Shown here one piece after another: positions 1-10,943 of a stretch of 64,000 nt of DNA. A program made the translations under genes and the position numbers. The stretch is taken from the NCBI GenBank assembly GCA_027186245.1, contig CP114483.1, forward strand, positions 9,382,220 through 9,446,219. The letters are read 5' to 3'. The DNA comes from Coriaria nepalensis (Eukaryota; Streptophyta; Magnoliopsida; Cucurbitales; Coriariaceae). The first letter of the stretch is position 1. Every line of letters starts with the position of its first letter. The notes below the pieces were generated by a model that saw nothing but the letters and a program-made list of their open reading frames with translations, did no database searches and was not told where the DNA came from.

Positions 1-2
1 AT

Positions 3-138
3 CAATAGATCAACAGCAAGTTATGCACGAAAGTCATTTTTAAAGTGCGAATTTCGTTCGAAGTGATTTAGAATGATTTATTGACTGAAAGAGACACAAT
101 TATACGACTTTAAGGCTAAAAAAATGCATAGTTTCCTT
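3..138 (+). repeat. Subunit A of the 421-bp unit (136 bp), first example
   Basis: This is the first third of the trimeric unit. In order it shows the opening CAATAGATCAAC, a GCAAGTTATGCAC segment, the TTCGTTCGAA motif near offset 53-62, a GATTTAGAATGATTTA direct repeat, GAAAGAGACNCAATTATACGAC, and the closing GGCTAAAAAAATGCAT box. It aligns clearly with subunit C over most of its length and less well with B. It is 6-7 bp shorter than B and C, mainly from a gap before TTCGTTCGAA. Diagnostic A variants (GACGTC or GACATC, TTCATTCG or TTCGTTCG, GAAAGAGAC or GAATGTGAC, TCAGGCT or TAAGGCT) define the unit types used below to trace higher-order repeats. This copy is the type with GAAAGTCATTTTT and TATTGACTG, seen again at 1265 and 4631. 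Confidence 0.95.
114..129 (+). other. Conserved 16-bp box GGCTAAAnAAATGCAT, one per subunit
   Basis: The block GGCTAAAAAAATGCAT closes subunit A here. Its counterparts are at 257-272 in B (GGCTAAAATAATGCAT) and 399-414 in C (GGCTAAACAAATGTAT in this copy, ATGCAT in almost all others). It is the best conserved stretch among the three subunits, which otherwise differ widely, and it recurs every 136-143 bp through the window. It combines an A-tract with the palindrome ATGCAT. Retention in three diverged subunits could mean a bound protein or a preferred recombination site. No known binding motif is claimed. Confidence 0.8.
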
Positions 139-281
139 CAATAGATCATTTGAAGGTTATGCATGAAAGTCGTGTTTTAAATGCAAAAATAGAATAAGTT
201 CGACGTGCTCTCAAATAATTTAATGATATGAAAATACTGAATGATATGCTTTTCAAGGCTAAAATAATGCATGGTTGTCTG
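139..281 (+). repeat. Subunit B of the 421-bp unit (143 bp), first example
   Basis: The middle third opens with CAATAGATCATTT and closes with GGCTAAAATAATGCATGG followed by TTGTCTG or TCGTCTG. It is the most diverged subunit: where A and C carry TTCGTTCGAA it has TTCGACGTGC, followed by an AT-rich stretch (AAATAATTTAATGATATGAAAA). Recurrent variants are GAATTGG or GAATAAG, GAATGAAAG or GAATAAAAG, ATACTG, ATGCTG or ATGCAG, and an older type with CCAGGTTATGCATG and AAAAGACTAAATG. The small minus-strand reading frames of the window lie mostly across this subunit but are not genes. Confidence 0.95.
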
Positions 282-296
282 CAATAGATTAATTGC
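281..296 (+). other. Short inverted repeat at each B/C boundary (GCAAT-6-ATTGC)
   Basis: GCAATAGATTAATTGC has perfect 5-bp arms (GCAAT and ATTGC) around a 6-base spacer. It spans the last base of B and the start of C in almost every unit. The equivalent A and B openings lack the second arm, so it occurs once per 421 bp. In single-stranded DNA or RNA it could form a small hairpin; with five base pairs it would be weak alone. Confidence 0.6.
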
Positions 297-423
297 AAGT
301 AATGTAAGAAAATCATGTTTGAAGGGCGTTAATAAAATTCGTTCGAATTAATTTAGAATGATTTAATCACTACAAGAGACTCAATCACATGATTTTAAGG
401 CTAAACAAATGTATTTTTGCCTT
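282..423 (+). repeat. Subunit C of the 421-bp unit (142 bp), first example
   Basis: The last third opens with CAATAGATTAATTGC and closes with GGCTAAACAAATGCAT and TTGCC(A/T)T. It holds the AATTCGTTCGAATT inverted repeat and shares TTTAGAATGATTTAATNACT and ACAAGAGAC with A. Two broad types exist: a left-hand type (GTAAGAAAATC, GGGCGT) common before 18 kb, and a type (GTTAGAAAATC, GAGCGT, AATAGAATTCG) that dominates from about 18.8 kb. A third linked type (GTTACAAAATC, AATTCATTCG, GATGTAATC) appears between about 47.6 and 60.8 kb. This first copy has ATGTAT in place of the usual ATGCAT. Confidence 0.95.
336..349 (+). other. 14-bp dyad AATTCG-TT-CGAATT in subunit C
   Basis: The arms AATTCG and CGAATT are exact reverse complements separated by TT. 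The dyad recurs in nearly every C subunit, with exceptions such as the TTCGTTAAAATT form near 6650 and 7495 and the ATTCATTCG form after 47.6 kb. Subunit A keeps a shorter TTCG-TT-CGAA version. Short dyads are known to be enriched in several centromeric satellites; whether this one matters here is inference. Confidence 0.6.
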
Positions 424-2106
424 CAATACATCAACAGCAAGTTATGCACGGACGTCATGTTTAAAGTGCGAATTTCATTCGAAGTGATTTAGAATGGTTT
501 AATGACTGAAAGAGACGCAATTATACGACTTTCAGGCTAAAAAAATGCATAGTTGCCTTCAATGGATCATTTCCAGGTTATGCATGAAAGTCGTGTTTTA
601 AATGCAAAAATAGAATTGGTTCGACGTGCTTTCAAATAATTTAATGATATGAAAATACTGAATGAAATGCTTTTTAAGGCTAAAATAATGCATGGTCGTC
701 TGCAATAGATTAATTGCAAGTTATGTTAGAAAATCATGTTTGAAGAGCGTAAATAGAATTCGTTCGAATTAATTTAGAATGATTTAATCAGTACAAGAGA
801 CTTAAGGACATGATTTTAAGGCTAAACAAATGCATTGTTGCCATCAATAGATCAACAGCAAGTTATGCACGGACATCATGTTTAAAGTGCGAATTTCGTT
901 CGAAGTGATTTAGAATGATTTAATGACTGAAAGAGACGCAGTTATACGACTTTAAGGCTAAAAAAATGCATAGTTGCCTTGAATAGAGCATTTGCAGGTT
1001 ATGAATGAAAGTCGTGTTTTAAATGCAAAAATAGAATAAGTTCGACGTGCTTCCAAATAATTTAATGATATGAAAATACTGAATGATATGCTTTTCAAGG
1101 CTAAAATAATATATGGTTGTCTGCAATAGATTAATTGCAAGTTACGTATGAAAATCATGTTTGAAGGCGTCAATAAAATTCGTTCGAATAAATTTAGAAT
1201 GATTTAATCACTACAATAGACTCAATGACATGATTTTAAGGCTAAACGAATGCATTGTTGCCATCAATAGATCAACAGCAAGTTATGCAAGAAAGTCATT
1301 TTTAAAGTGCGAATTTCGTTCGAAGTGATTTAGAATGATTTATTGACTGAAAGAGACACAATTATACGACTTTAAGGCTAAAAAAATGCATAGTTTCCTT
1401 CAATAGATCATTTGCAGGTTATGCATGAAAGTCGTGTTTTAAATGCAAAAATAGAATAAGTTCAACGTGCTCTCAAATAATTTAATGATATGAAAATACT
1501 GAATGATATGCTTTTCAAGGCTAAAATAATGCATGGTTGTCTGCAATAGATTAATTGCAAGTAATGTAAGAAAATCATGTTTGAAGGGCGTTAATAAAAT
1601 TCGTTCGAATTAATTTAGAATGTTTAATCACTACAAGAGACTCAATCACATGATTTTAAGGCTAAACAAATGCATTTTTGCCTTCAATACATCAACAGCA
1701 AGTTATGCACAGACGTCATGTTTAAAGTGCGAATTTCATTCGAAGTGATTTAGAATGGTTTAATGACTGAAAGAGACGCAATTATACGACTTTAAGGCTA
1801 AAAAAAATGAATAGTTGCCTTCAATGGATCATTTCCAGGTTATGCATGAAAGTCGTGTTTTAAATGCAAAAATAGAATTGGTTCGACGTGCTTTCAAATA
1901 ATTTAATGATATGAAAATACTGAATGAAATGCTTTTTAAGGCTAAAATAATGCATGGTCGTCTGCAATAGATTAATTGCAAGTTATGTTAGAAAATCATG
2001 TTTGAAGAGCGTAAATAGAATTCGTTCGAATTAATTTAGAATGATTTAATCACTACAAGAGACTTAAGGACATGATTTTAAGGCTAAACAAATGCATTGT
2101 TGCCAT

Positions 2107-4630
2107 CAATAGATCAACAGCAAGTTATGCACGGACATCATGTTTAAAGTGCGAATTTCGTTCGAAGTGATTTAGAATGATTTAATGACTGAAAGAGACG
2201 CAGTTATACGACTTTATGGCTAAAAAATGCATAGTTGCCTTGAATAGAGCATTTGCAGGTTATGAATGAAAGTCGTGTTTTAAATGCAAAAATAGAATAA
2301 GTTCGACGTGCTTTCAAATAATTTAATGATATGAAAATACTGAATGATATGCTTTTCAAGGCTAAAATAATATATGGTTGTCTGCAATAGATTAATTGCA
2401 AGTTACGTATGAAAATCATGTTTGAAGGGCGTCAATAAAATTCGTTCGAATTAATTTAGAATGATTTAATCACTACAAGAGACTCAATGACATGATTTTA
2501 AGGCTAAACAAATGCATTGTTGCCTTCAATAGATCAACAGCAAGTTATGCATGGACATCATGTTTAAAGTGCGAATTTCGTTCGAAGTGATTTAGAATGA
2601 TTTAATGACTGAAAGAGACGCAATTATACGACTTTAAGGCTAGAAAAAAGCATAGTTTCCTTCAATAGATCATTTGCAGGTTCTGAATGAAAGTCGTGTT
2701 TTGAATACAAAAATAGAATTGGTTTGACGTGCTTTCAAATAATTTAATGATATGAAAAAACTGAATGATATGCCTATTCAGGCTAAAATAATGCATGGTT
2801 GTCTGCAATAGATTAATTTAAGTAATGTAAGAAAATCATGTTTGAAGGGCATTAATAAAATTCGTTCGAATTAATTTTGAATGATTTAATCACTACAAGA
2901 GACTCAATGACATGATTTTAAGGCTAAACAAATGCATTTTTGCCTTCAATACATCAACAGCAAGTTATGCACGGACGTCATGTTTAAAGTGCGAATTTCA
3001 TTCGAAGTGATTTAGAATGATTTAATGACTGAAACAGACGCAATTATACGACTTTCAGGCTAAAAAAATGCATAGTTTCCTTCAATAGATCATTTGTAGG
3101 TCATGAATGAAAGTCGTGTTTTAAATGCAAAAATAGAATTGGTTCGACGTGCTTTCAAATAATTTAATGATATGAAAATACTGAATGAAATGCTTTTTAA
3201 GGCTAAAATAATGCATGGTCGTCTGCCATAGATTAGTTGCAAGTTATGTTAGAAAATCATGTTTGAAGAGCGTAAATAGAATTCGTTCGAATTAATTTAG
3301 AATGATTTAATCACTACAAGAGACTTAAGGACATGATTTTAAGGCTAAACAAATGCATTGTTGCCATCAATAGATCAACAGCAAGTTATGCACGGACATC
3401 ATGTTTAAAATGCGAATTTCGTTCGAAGTGATTTAGAATGATTTAATGACTGAAAGAGACGCAGTTATACGACTTTAAGGCTAAAAAAATGCATAGTCGC
3501 CTTCCATAGAGCATTTGCGGGTTATGAATGAAAGTCGTGTTTTAAATGCAAAAATAGAATAAGTTCGACGTGCTTTCAAATAATTTAATGATATGAAAAT
3601 ACTGAATGATATGCTTTTCAAGGCTAAAATAATATATGGTTGTCTGCAATAGATTAATTGCAAGTTATGTAAGAAAATCATGTTTGAAGGGCGTAAATAA
3701 AATTCGTTCGAATTAATTTAGAATGATTTAATCACTACAAGAGACTCAATGACATGATTTTAAGGCTAAACAAATGCATTGTTGCCTTCAATAGATCAAC
3801 AGCAAGTTATGCATGGACATCCTGTTTAAAGTGCGAATTTCGTCCGAAGTGATTTAGAATTATTTAATGAGTGAAAGAGGTGCAATTATACGACTTTAAG
3901 GCTAGAAAAAAGCATAGTTTCCTTCAATAGATCATTTGCAGGTTCTGAATGAAAGTCGTGTTTTAAATACAAAAATAGAATTGGTTCGACGTGCTTTCAA
4001 ATAATTTAATGATATGAAAAAACTGAATGATATGCCTCTTCAGGCTAAAATAGTGCATGGTTGTCTGCAATAGATTAATTTTAAGTAATGTAAGAAAATC
4101 ATGTTTGAAGGGCATTAATAAAATTCGTTCGAATTAATTTTGAATGATTTAATCACTACAAGAGACTCAATGACATGATTTTAAGGCTAAACAAATGCAT
4201 TTTTGCCTTCAATACATCAACAGCAAGTTATGCACGGACGTCATGTTTAAAGTGCGAATTTCATTCGAAGTGATTTAGAATGATTTAATGATTGAAACAG
4301 ACGCAACTATACGACTTTCAGGCTAAAAAAATGCATAGTTTCCTTCAATAGATCATTTGTAGGTCATGAATGAAAGTCGTGTTTTAAATGCAAAAATAGA
4401 ATTGGTTCGACGTGCTTTCAAATAATTTAATGATATGAAAATACTGAATGATATGCTTTTTAAGGCTAAAATAATTCATGGTCGTCTGCAATAGATTAAT
4501 TGCAAGTTATGTTAGAAAATCATGTTTGAAGGGCAAAAATCGAACTCGTTCGAATTAATTTAGAATGATTTAATCACTACAATAGACTCAATGACATGAT
4601 TTTAAGGGTAAACAAATGCATTGTTGCCAT
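2107..4630 (+). repeat. Trimer higher-order repeat, second pattern, two copies
   Basis: Unit starts are 2107, 2527, 2947, then 3368, 3789, 4210. The second unit of each copy carries ATGGACATC (ATGGACATCC in the later one) with GGCTAGAAAAAAGCATAG and AATACAAAAATAG. The third has CAATACATC, TTCATTCG and a GAAACAGACGC signature. The first unit (2107) is shared with the previous block, so two registers overlap here, as expected from repeated unequal exchange. Confidence 0.8.
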
Positions 4631-6314
4631 CAATAGATCAACAGCAAGTTATGCACGAAAGTCATTTTTAAAGTGCGAATTTCGTTCGAAGTGATTTAGA
4701 ATGATTTATAGACTGAAAGAGACACAATTATATGACTTTAAGGCTAAAAAAATGCATAGTTTCCTTCAATAGATCATTTGCAGGTTATGCATGAAAGTCG
4801 TGTTTTAAATGCAAAAATAGAATAAGTTCGACGTGCTCTCAAATAATTTAATGATATGAAAATACTGAATGATATGCTTTTCAAGGCTAAAATAATGCAT
4901 GGTTGTCTGCAATAGATTAATTGCAAGTAATGTAAGAAAATCATGTTTAAAGGGCGTTAATAAAATTCGTTCGAATTAATTTAGAATGATTTAATCACTA
5001 CAAGAGACTCAATGACATGATTTTAAGGCTAAACAAATGCATTTTTGCCTTCAATACATCAACAGCAAGTTATGCACGGACGTCATGTTTAAAGTGCGAA
5101 TTTCATTCGAAGTGATTTAGAATGGTTTAATGACTGAAAGAGACGCAATTATACGACTTTCAGGCTAAAAAAATGCATAGTTGCCTTCAATGGATCATTT
5201 CCAGGTTATGCATGAAAGTCGTGTTTTAAATGCAAAAATAGAATTGGTTCGACGTGCTTTCAAATAATTTAATGATAAGAAAATACTGAATGAAATGCTT
5301 TTTAAGGCTAAAATAATGCATGGTTGTCTGCAATAGATTAATTGCAAGTTATGTTAGAAAATCATGTTTGAAGAGCGTAAATAGAATTCGTTCGAATTAA
5401 TTTAGAATGATTTAATCACTACAAGAGACTTAAGGACATGATTTGAAGGCTAAACAAATGCATTGTTGCCATCAATAGATCAACAGCAAGTTATGCACGG
5501 ACATCATGTTTAAAGTGCGAATTTCGTTCGAAGTGATTTAGAATGATTTAATGACTGAAAGAGACGCAGTTATACGACTTTAAGGCTATAAAAATGCATA
5601 GTTGCCTTCAATAGAGCATTTGCCGGTTATGAATGAAAGTCGTGTTTTAAATGCAAAAATAGAATAAGTTCGACGTGCTTTCAAATAATTTAATGATATG
5701 AAAATACTGAATGATATGCTTTGCAAGGCTAAAATAATATATGGTTGTCTGCAATAGATTAATTGCAAGTTATGTAAGAAAATCATGTTTGAAGGGCGTA
5801 AATAAAGTTCGTTCGAATTAATTTAGAATGATTTAATCACTACAAGAGACTCAATGACATGATTTTAAGGCTAAACAAATGCATTGTTGCCTTCAATAGA
5901 TCAACAGCAAGTTATGCACGGACATCATGTTTAAAGTGCGAATTTCATTCGAAGTGATTTAGAATGATTTAATGACTGAAAGAGACGTAATTATACGACT
6001 TTAAGGCTAGAAAAAAGCATAGTTTCCTTCAATAGATCATTTGCAGGTTCTGAATGAAAGTCGTGTTTTAAATACAAAAATAGAATTGGTTCGACGTGCT
6101 TTCAAATAATTTAATGATATGAAAAAACTGAATCATATGCCTATTCAGGCGAAAATAATGCATGGTTGTCTGCAATAGATTAATTTTAAGTAATGTAAGA
6201 AAATCATGTTTGAAGGGCGTTAACAAAATTCGTTCGAATTAATTTTGAATGATTTAATCACTACAAGAGACTCAATGACATGATTTTAAGGCTAAACAAA
6301 TGCATTTTTTCCTT
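4631..6314 (+). repeat. Mosaic of four earlier unit types
   Basis: Units at 4631, 5052, 5473 and 5894 repeat the types seen at 3/1265, 424/1685, 845/2107 and 2527/3789 in that order. The block therefore joins the first trimer pattern to the second. Private changes include GACTTTATAAGGCT-like variants near 5581 (GGCTATAAAAATGC) and TATGACTTT at 4731. Confidence 0.7.
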
Positions 6315-8418
6315 CAATACATCAACAGCAAGTTATGCACGGACGTCATGTTTAAAGTGCGAATTTCATTCGAAGTGATTTGGAATGATTTAATGACTGA
6401 AACAGACGCAATTATACGACTTTCAGGCTAAAAAAATGCATAGTTGCCTTCAATGGATCATTTCCAGGTTATGCATGAAAGTCGTGTTTTAAATGCAAAA
6501 ATAGAATTGGTTCGACGTGCTTTCAAATAATTTAATGATATGAAAATACTGAATGAAATGCTTTTTAAGGCTAAAATAATGCATGGTCGTCTGCAATAGA
6601 TTAATTGCAAGTTATGTTAGAAAATCATGTTTGAAGGGCGAAAATCGAATTCGTTAAAATTAATTTAGAATGATTTAATCACTACAATAGACTCAAGGAC
6701 ATGATTTTAAGGCTAAACAAATGCATTGTTGCCTTCAATAGATCAACAGCAAGTTATGCACGGACATCATGTTTAAAGTGCGAATTTCGTTGGAAGTGAT
6801 TTAGAATGATTTAATGACTGAAAGAGACGCAATTATACGACTTTCAGGCTAAAAAAATGCATAGTTTCCTTCAATAGAGCATTTGCGGGTTATGAATGAA
6901 AGTCGTGTTTTAAATGCAAAAATAGAATAAGTTCAACGTGCTTTCAAATAATTTAATGATATGAAAATACTGAATGATATGCTTTTACAGGCTAAAATAA
7001 TGCATGGTTGTCTACAATAGATTAATTGCAAGTAATGTAAGAAAATCATGTTTGAAGGGCGTTAATAAAATTCGTTCGAATTAATTTTGAATGATTTAAT
7101 CACTACAAGAGACTCAATCACATGATTTTAAGGCTAAACAACTGCATTTTTGCCTTCAATACATCAACAGCAAGCTATGCACGGACGTCATGTTTAAAGT
7201 GCGAATTTCATTCGAAGTGATTTAGAATGATTTAATGACTGAAAGAGACGCAATTATACGACTTTCAGGCTAAAAAAATGCATAGTTTCCTACAATAGAT
7301 CATTTGCAGGTTATGAATGAAAGTCGTGTTTTAAATGCAAAAATAGAAATGTTCGACGTGCTTTTAAATAATTTAATGATATGAAAATACTAAATGAAAT
7401 GCTTTTTAAGGCTAAAATAATGCATGGTCGTCTGCAATAGATTAATTGCAAGTTATGTTAGAAAATCATGTTTGAAGGGCGAAAATCGAATTCGTTAAAA
7501 TTAATTTAGAATGATTTAATCACTACAATAGACTCAAGGACATGATTTTAAGGCTAAACAAATGCATTGTTGCCTTCAATAGATCAACAGCAAGTTATGC
7601 ACGGACATCATGTTTAAAGTGCGAATTTCGTTGGAAGTGATTTAGAATGATTTAATGACTGAAAGAGACGCAATTATACGACTTTCAGGCTAAAAAAATG
7701 CATAGTTTCCTTCAATAGAGCATTTGCAGGTTTTGAATGAAAGTCGTGTTTTAAATGCAAAAATAGAATAAGTTCAACGTGCTTTCAAATAATTTAATGA
7801 TATGAAAATACTGAATGATATGCTTTTTCAGGCTAAAATAATGCATGGTTGTCTGCAATAGATTAATTGCAAGTAATGTAAGAAAATCATGTTTGAAGGG
7901 CGTTAGTAAAATTCGTTCGAATTAATTTTGAATGATTTAATCACTACAAGAGACTCAATGACATGATTTTAAGGCTAAACAAATGCATTTTTGCCTTCAA
8001 TACATCAACGGCAAGTTATGCACGGACGTCATGTTTAAAGTGCGAATTTCATTCCAAGTGATTTAGAATGATTTAATGACTGAAAGAGATGCAATTATAC
8101 GACTTTCAGGCTAAAAAAATGCATAGTTTCCTTCAATAGATCATTTGCAGGTTATGAATGAAAGTCGTGTTTTAAATGCAAAAATAGAATTGGTTCGACG
8201 TGGTTTCAAATAATTTAATGATATGAAAATACTGAATGAAATGCTTTTTAAGGCTAAAAGAATGCATGGTCGTCTGCAATAGATTAATTGCAAGTTATGT
8301 TAGAAAATCATGGTTGAAGAGCGTAAATAGAATTCGTTCGAATTAATTTAGAATGATTTAATCACTACAAGAGACTCAATGACATGATTTTAAGGCTAAA
8401 CAAATGCATTGTTGCCTT
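6315..8418 (+). repeat. Dimer higher-order repeat (about 841 bp) plus one further unit
   Basis: Unit starts are 6315, 6736, 7157, 7577 and 7998. Units at 6315 and 7157 share CAATACATC in A and the rare C form GGGCGAAAATCG with TTCGTTAAAATT. Units at 6736 and 7577 share TTCGTTGGAAG, found elsewhere only at 18141 and 20668. The unit at 7998 resembles the CAATACATC type but ends with a GAGCGT-type C. The B subunit near 7345 has a local change (AATAGAAATGTTCG) that removes bases from the usual GAATTGGTTCG. Confidence 0.75.
6785..6801 (+). other. CENP-B-box-like sequence in subunit A (partial match)
   Basis: TTTCGTTGGAAGTGATT agrees with the mammalian CENP-B box YTTCGTTGGAARCGGGA at 13 of 17 positions, including the whole left half. 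It lacks the CGGG core on the right (TGAT instead). Sister copies are at 7626-7642, 18141-18157 and 20668-20684. All other A subunits carry TTTCGTTCGAAGTGATT, one base further away. Because two of the three core groups (TTCG and the central A) are present but CGGG is not, binding by a CENP-B-like protein is doubtful. Chance resemblance is the default reading. Confidence 0.3.
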
Positions 8419-10943
8419 CAATAGATCAATAGCAAGTTATGCACGGACATCATGTTTAAAGTGTGAATTTCGTTCGAAGTGATTTAGAATTATTTAATGA
8501 CTGAAAGAGACGCAATTATACGACTTTCAGGCTAAAAAAATGCATAGTTTCCTTCAATAGATCATTTGCAGGTTATGAATGAAAGTCGTGTTTTAAATGC
8601 AAAAATAGAATTGGTTCGACGTGCTTTCAAATAATTTAATGATATGAAAATGCTGAATGAAATTCTTTTTAAGGCTAAAATAATGCATGGTCGTCTGCAA
8701 TAGATTAATTGCAAGTTATGTAAGAAAATCATGTTTGAAGGGCGTAAATAGAATTCGTTCAAATTATTTTAGAATGATTTAATCACTACAAGAGACTCAA
8801 TGACATGATTTTAAAGCTAAACAAATGCATTTTTGCCTTCAATAGATCAACAGCAAGTTATACACAGACGTCATGTTTAAAGTGCGAATTTCGTTCGAAG
8901 TGATTTAGAATTATTTAATGACTGAAAGAGACGCAATTATACGACTTTAAGGCTAAAACAATGCATAGTTGCCTTCAATGGATCATTTCCAGGTTATGCA
9001 TGAAAGTCGTGTTTTAAACGCAAAAATAGAATTGGTTCGACGTGCTTTCAAATAATTTAATGATATGAAAAGACTAAATGATATGCTTTTTAAGGCTAAA
9101 ATAATGCATGGTTGTCTGCAATAGATTAATTGCAAGTAATGTAAGAAAATCATGTTTGATGGGCGTAAATAAAATTCGTTCGAATTAATTTAGAATGATT
9201 TAATTACTACAAGAGACTCAATGACATGATTTTAAGGCTAAACAAATGCATTGTTGCCTTCAAAAGATAAATAGCAAGTTATGCACATACGTCATGTTTA
9301 AAGTGCGAATTTCGTTCGAAGTGATTCAGAATTATTTAATGACTAAAAGTGACGCAGTTATACGACTTTAAGGCTAAAAAAATGCATAGTTGCCTTCAAT
9401 GGATCATTTTCAGGTTATGCATGAAAGTCGTGTTTTAAATGCAAAAATAGAATTGGTTCGACGTGCTTTCAAATAATTTAATGATATGAAAAGACTAAAT
9501 GATATGCTTTTTAAGGCTAAAATAATGCGTGGTTGTCTGCAATAGATTAATTGCAAGTAATGTAAGAAAATCATGTTTGATGGGCGTAAATAAAATTCGT
9601 TCGAATTAATTTAGAATGATTTAATTACTACAAGAGACTCAATGACATGATTTTAAGGCTAAACAAATGCATTGTTGCCTTCAATAGATCAATAGCAAGT
9701 TATGCACGGACATCATGTTTAAAGTGTGAATTTCGTTCGAAGTGATTTAGAATTATTTAATGACTGAAAGAGACGCAATTATACGACTTTCAGGCTAAAA
9801 AAATGCATAGTTTCCTTCAATAGATCATTTGCAGGTTATGAATGAAAGTCGTGTTTTAAATGCAAAAATAGAATTGGTTCGACGTGCTTTCAAATAATTT
9901 AATGATATGAAAATGCTGAATGAAATTCTTTTTAAGGCTAAAATAATGCATGGTCGTCTGCAATAGATTAATTGCAAGTTATGTAAGAAAATCATGTTTG
10001 AAGGGCGTAAATAGAATTCGTTCAAATTATTTTAGAATGATTTAATCACTACAAGAGACTCAATGACATGATTTTAAGGCTAAACAAATGCATTTTTGCC
10101 TTCAATAGATCAACAACAAGTTATACACAGACGTCATGTTTAAAGTGCGAATTTCGTTCGAAGTGATTTAGAATTATTTAATGACTGAAAGAGACGCAAT
10201 TATACGACTTTAAGGCTAAAACAATGCATAGTTGCCTTCAATGGATCATTTCCAGGTTATGCATGAAAGTCGTGTTTTAAACGCAAAAATAGAATTGGTT
10301 CGACGTGCTTTCAAATAATTTAATGATATGAAAATACTGAATGATATGCTTTTCAAGGCTAAAATAATATATGGTTGTCTGCAATAGATTAATTGCAAGT
10401 TATGTAGGAAAATCATGTTTGAAGGGCGTAAATAGAATTCGTTCGAATCAATTTAGAATGATTTAATCACTACAAGGGACTCAATCACATGATTTTAAGG
10501 CTAAACAAATGCATTTTGGCTTCAAAAGATTAATAGCAAGTTATGCACATACGTCATGTTTAAAGTGCGAATTTCGTTCGAAGTGATTCAGAATTATTTA
10601 ATGACTAAAAGTGACGCAGTTATACGACTTTAAGGCTAAAAAAATGCATAGTTGCCTTCAATGGATCATTTTCAGGTTATGCATGAAAGTCGTGTTTTAA
10701 ATGCAAAAATAGAATTGGTTCGACGTGCTTTCAAATAATTTAATGATATGAAAAGACTAAATGATATGCTTTTTAAGGCTAAAATAATGCATGGTTGTCT
10801 GCAATAGATTAATTGCAAGTAATGTAAGAAAATCATGTTTGATGGGCGTAAATAAAATTCGTTCGAATTAATTTAGAATGATTTAATTACTACAAGAGAC
10901 TCAATGACATGATTTTAAGGCTAAACAAATGCATTGTTGCCTT
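8419..10943 (+). repeat. Trimer higher-order repeat, two copies (1263 bp)
   Basis: Unit starts are 8419, 8840, 9261, then 9682, 10103, 10523. Matching signatures are GTGTGAATTTCG in the first unit, TTATACACAGACG in the second, and the odd A opening CAAAAGAT with GCACATACGTC in the third. The copies are not identical: B and C of the unit at 10103 carry a different type (ATGCTTTTCAAGG, ATATATGG, CAAGGGAC), so a segment was replaced after duplication. C of the units at 8840, 9261 and 10523 has the rare TGATGGGCG. Confidence 0.8.

Larger units (their letters stand above)
3..2526 (+). repeat. Trimer higher-order repeat, two copies (about 1262 bp each)
   Basis: Unit starts are 3, 424, 845, then 1265, 1685, 2107. 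The first, second and third units of each copy match in diagnostic variants: GAAAGTCATTTTT with TATTGACTG in the first, CAATACATC with TTCATTCG and AATGGTTTAATG in the second, CAGTTATACG with GAATAGAGC in the third. Small differences separate the copies, such as ATGCACG versus ATGCAAG and one lost G near 1166. The phase continues in the next block with a different first unit. Confidence 0.85.

Noticed and set aside
114..129. Octamer (ATGCAAAT) transcription factor site in the GGCTAAA...ATGCAT box
   Set aside because: The box reads AAATGCAT, not ATGCAAAT or ATTTGCAT, and there is no promoter context.
5581..5600. TATAAAA at GGCTATAAAAATGC
   Set aside because: A single private substitution in one unit's box; no transcript or gene follows.
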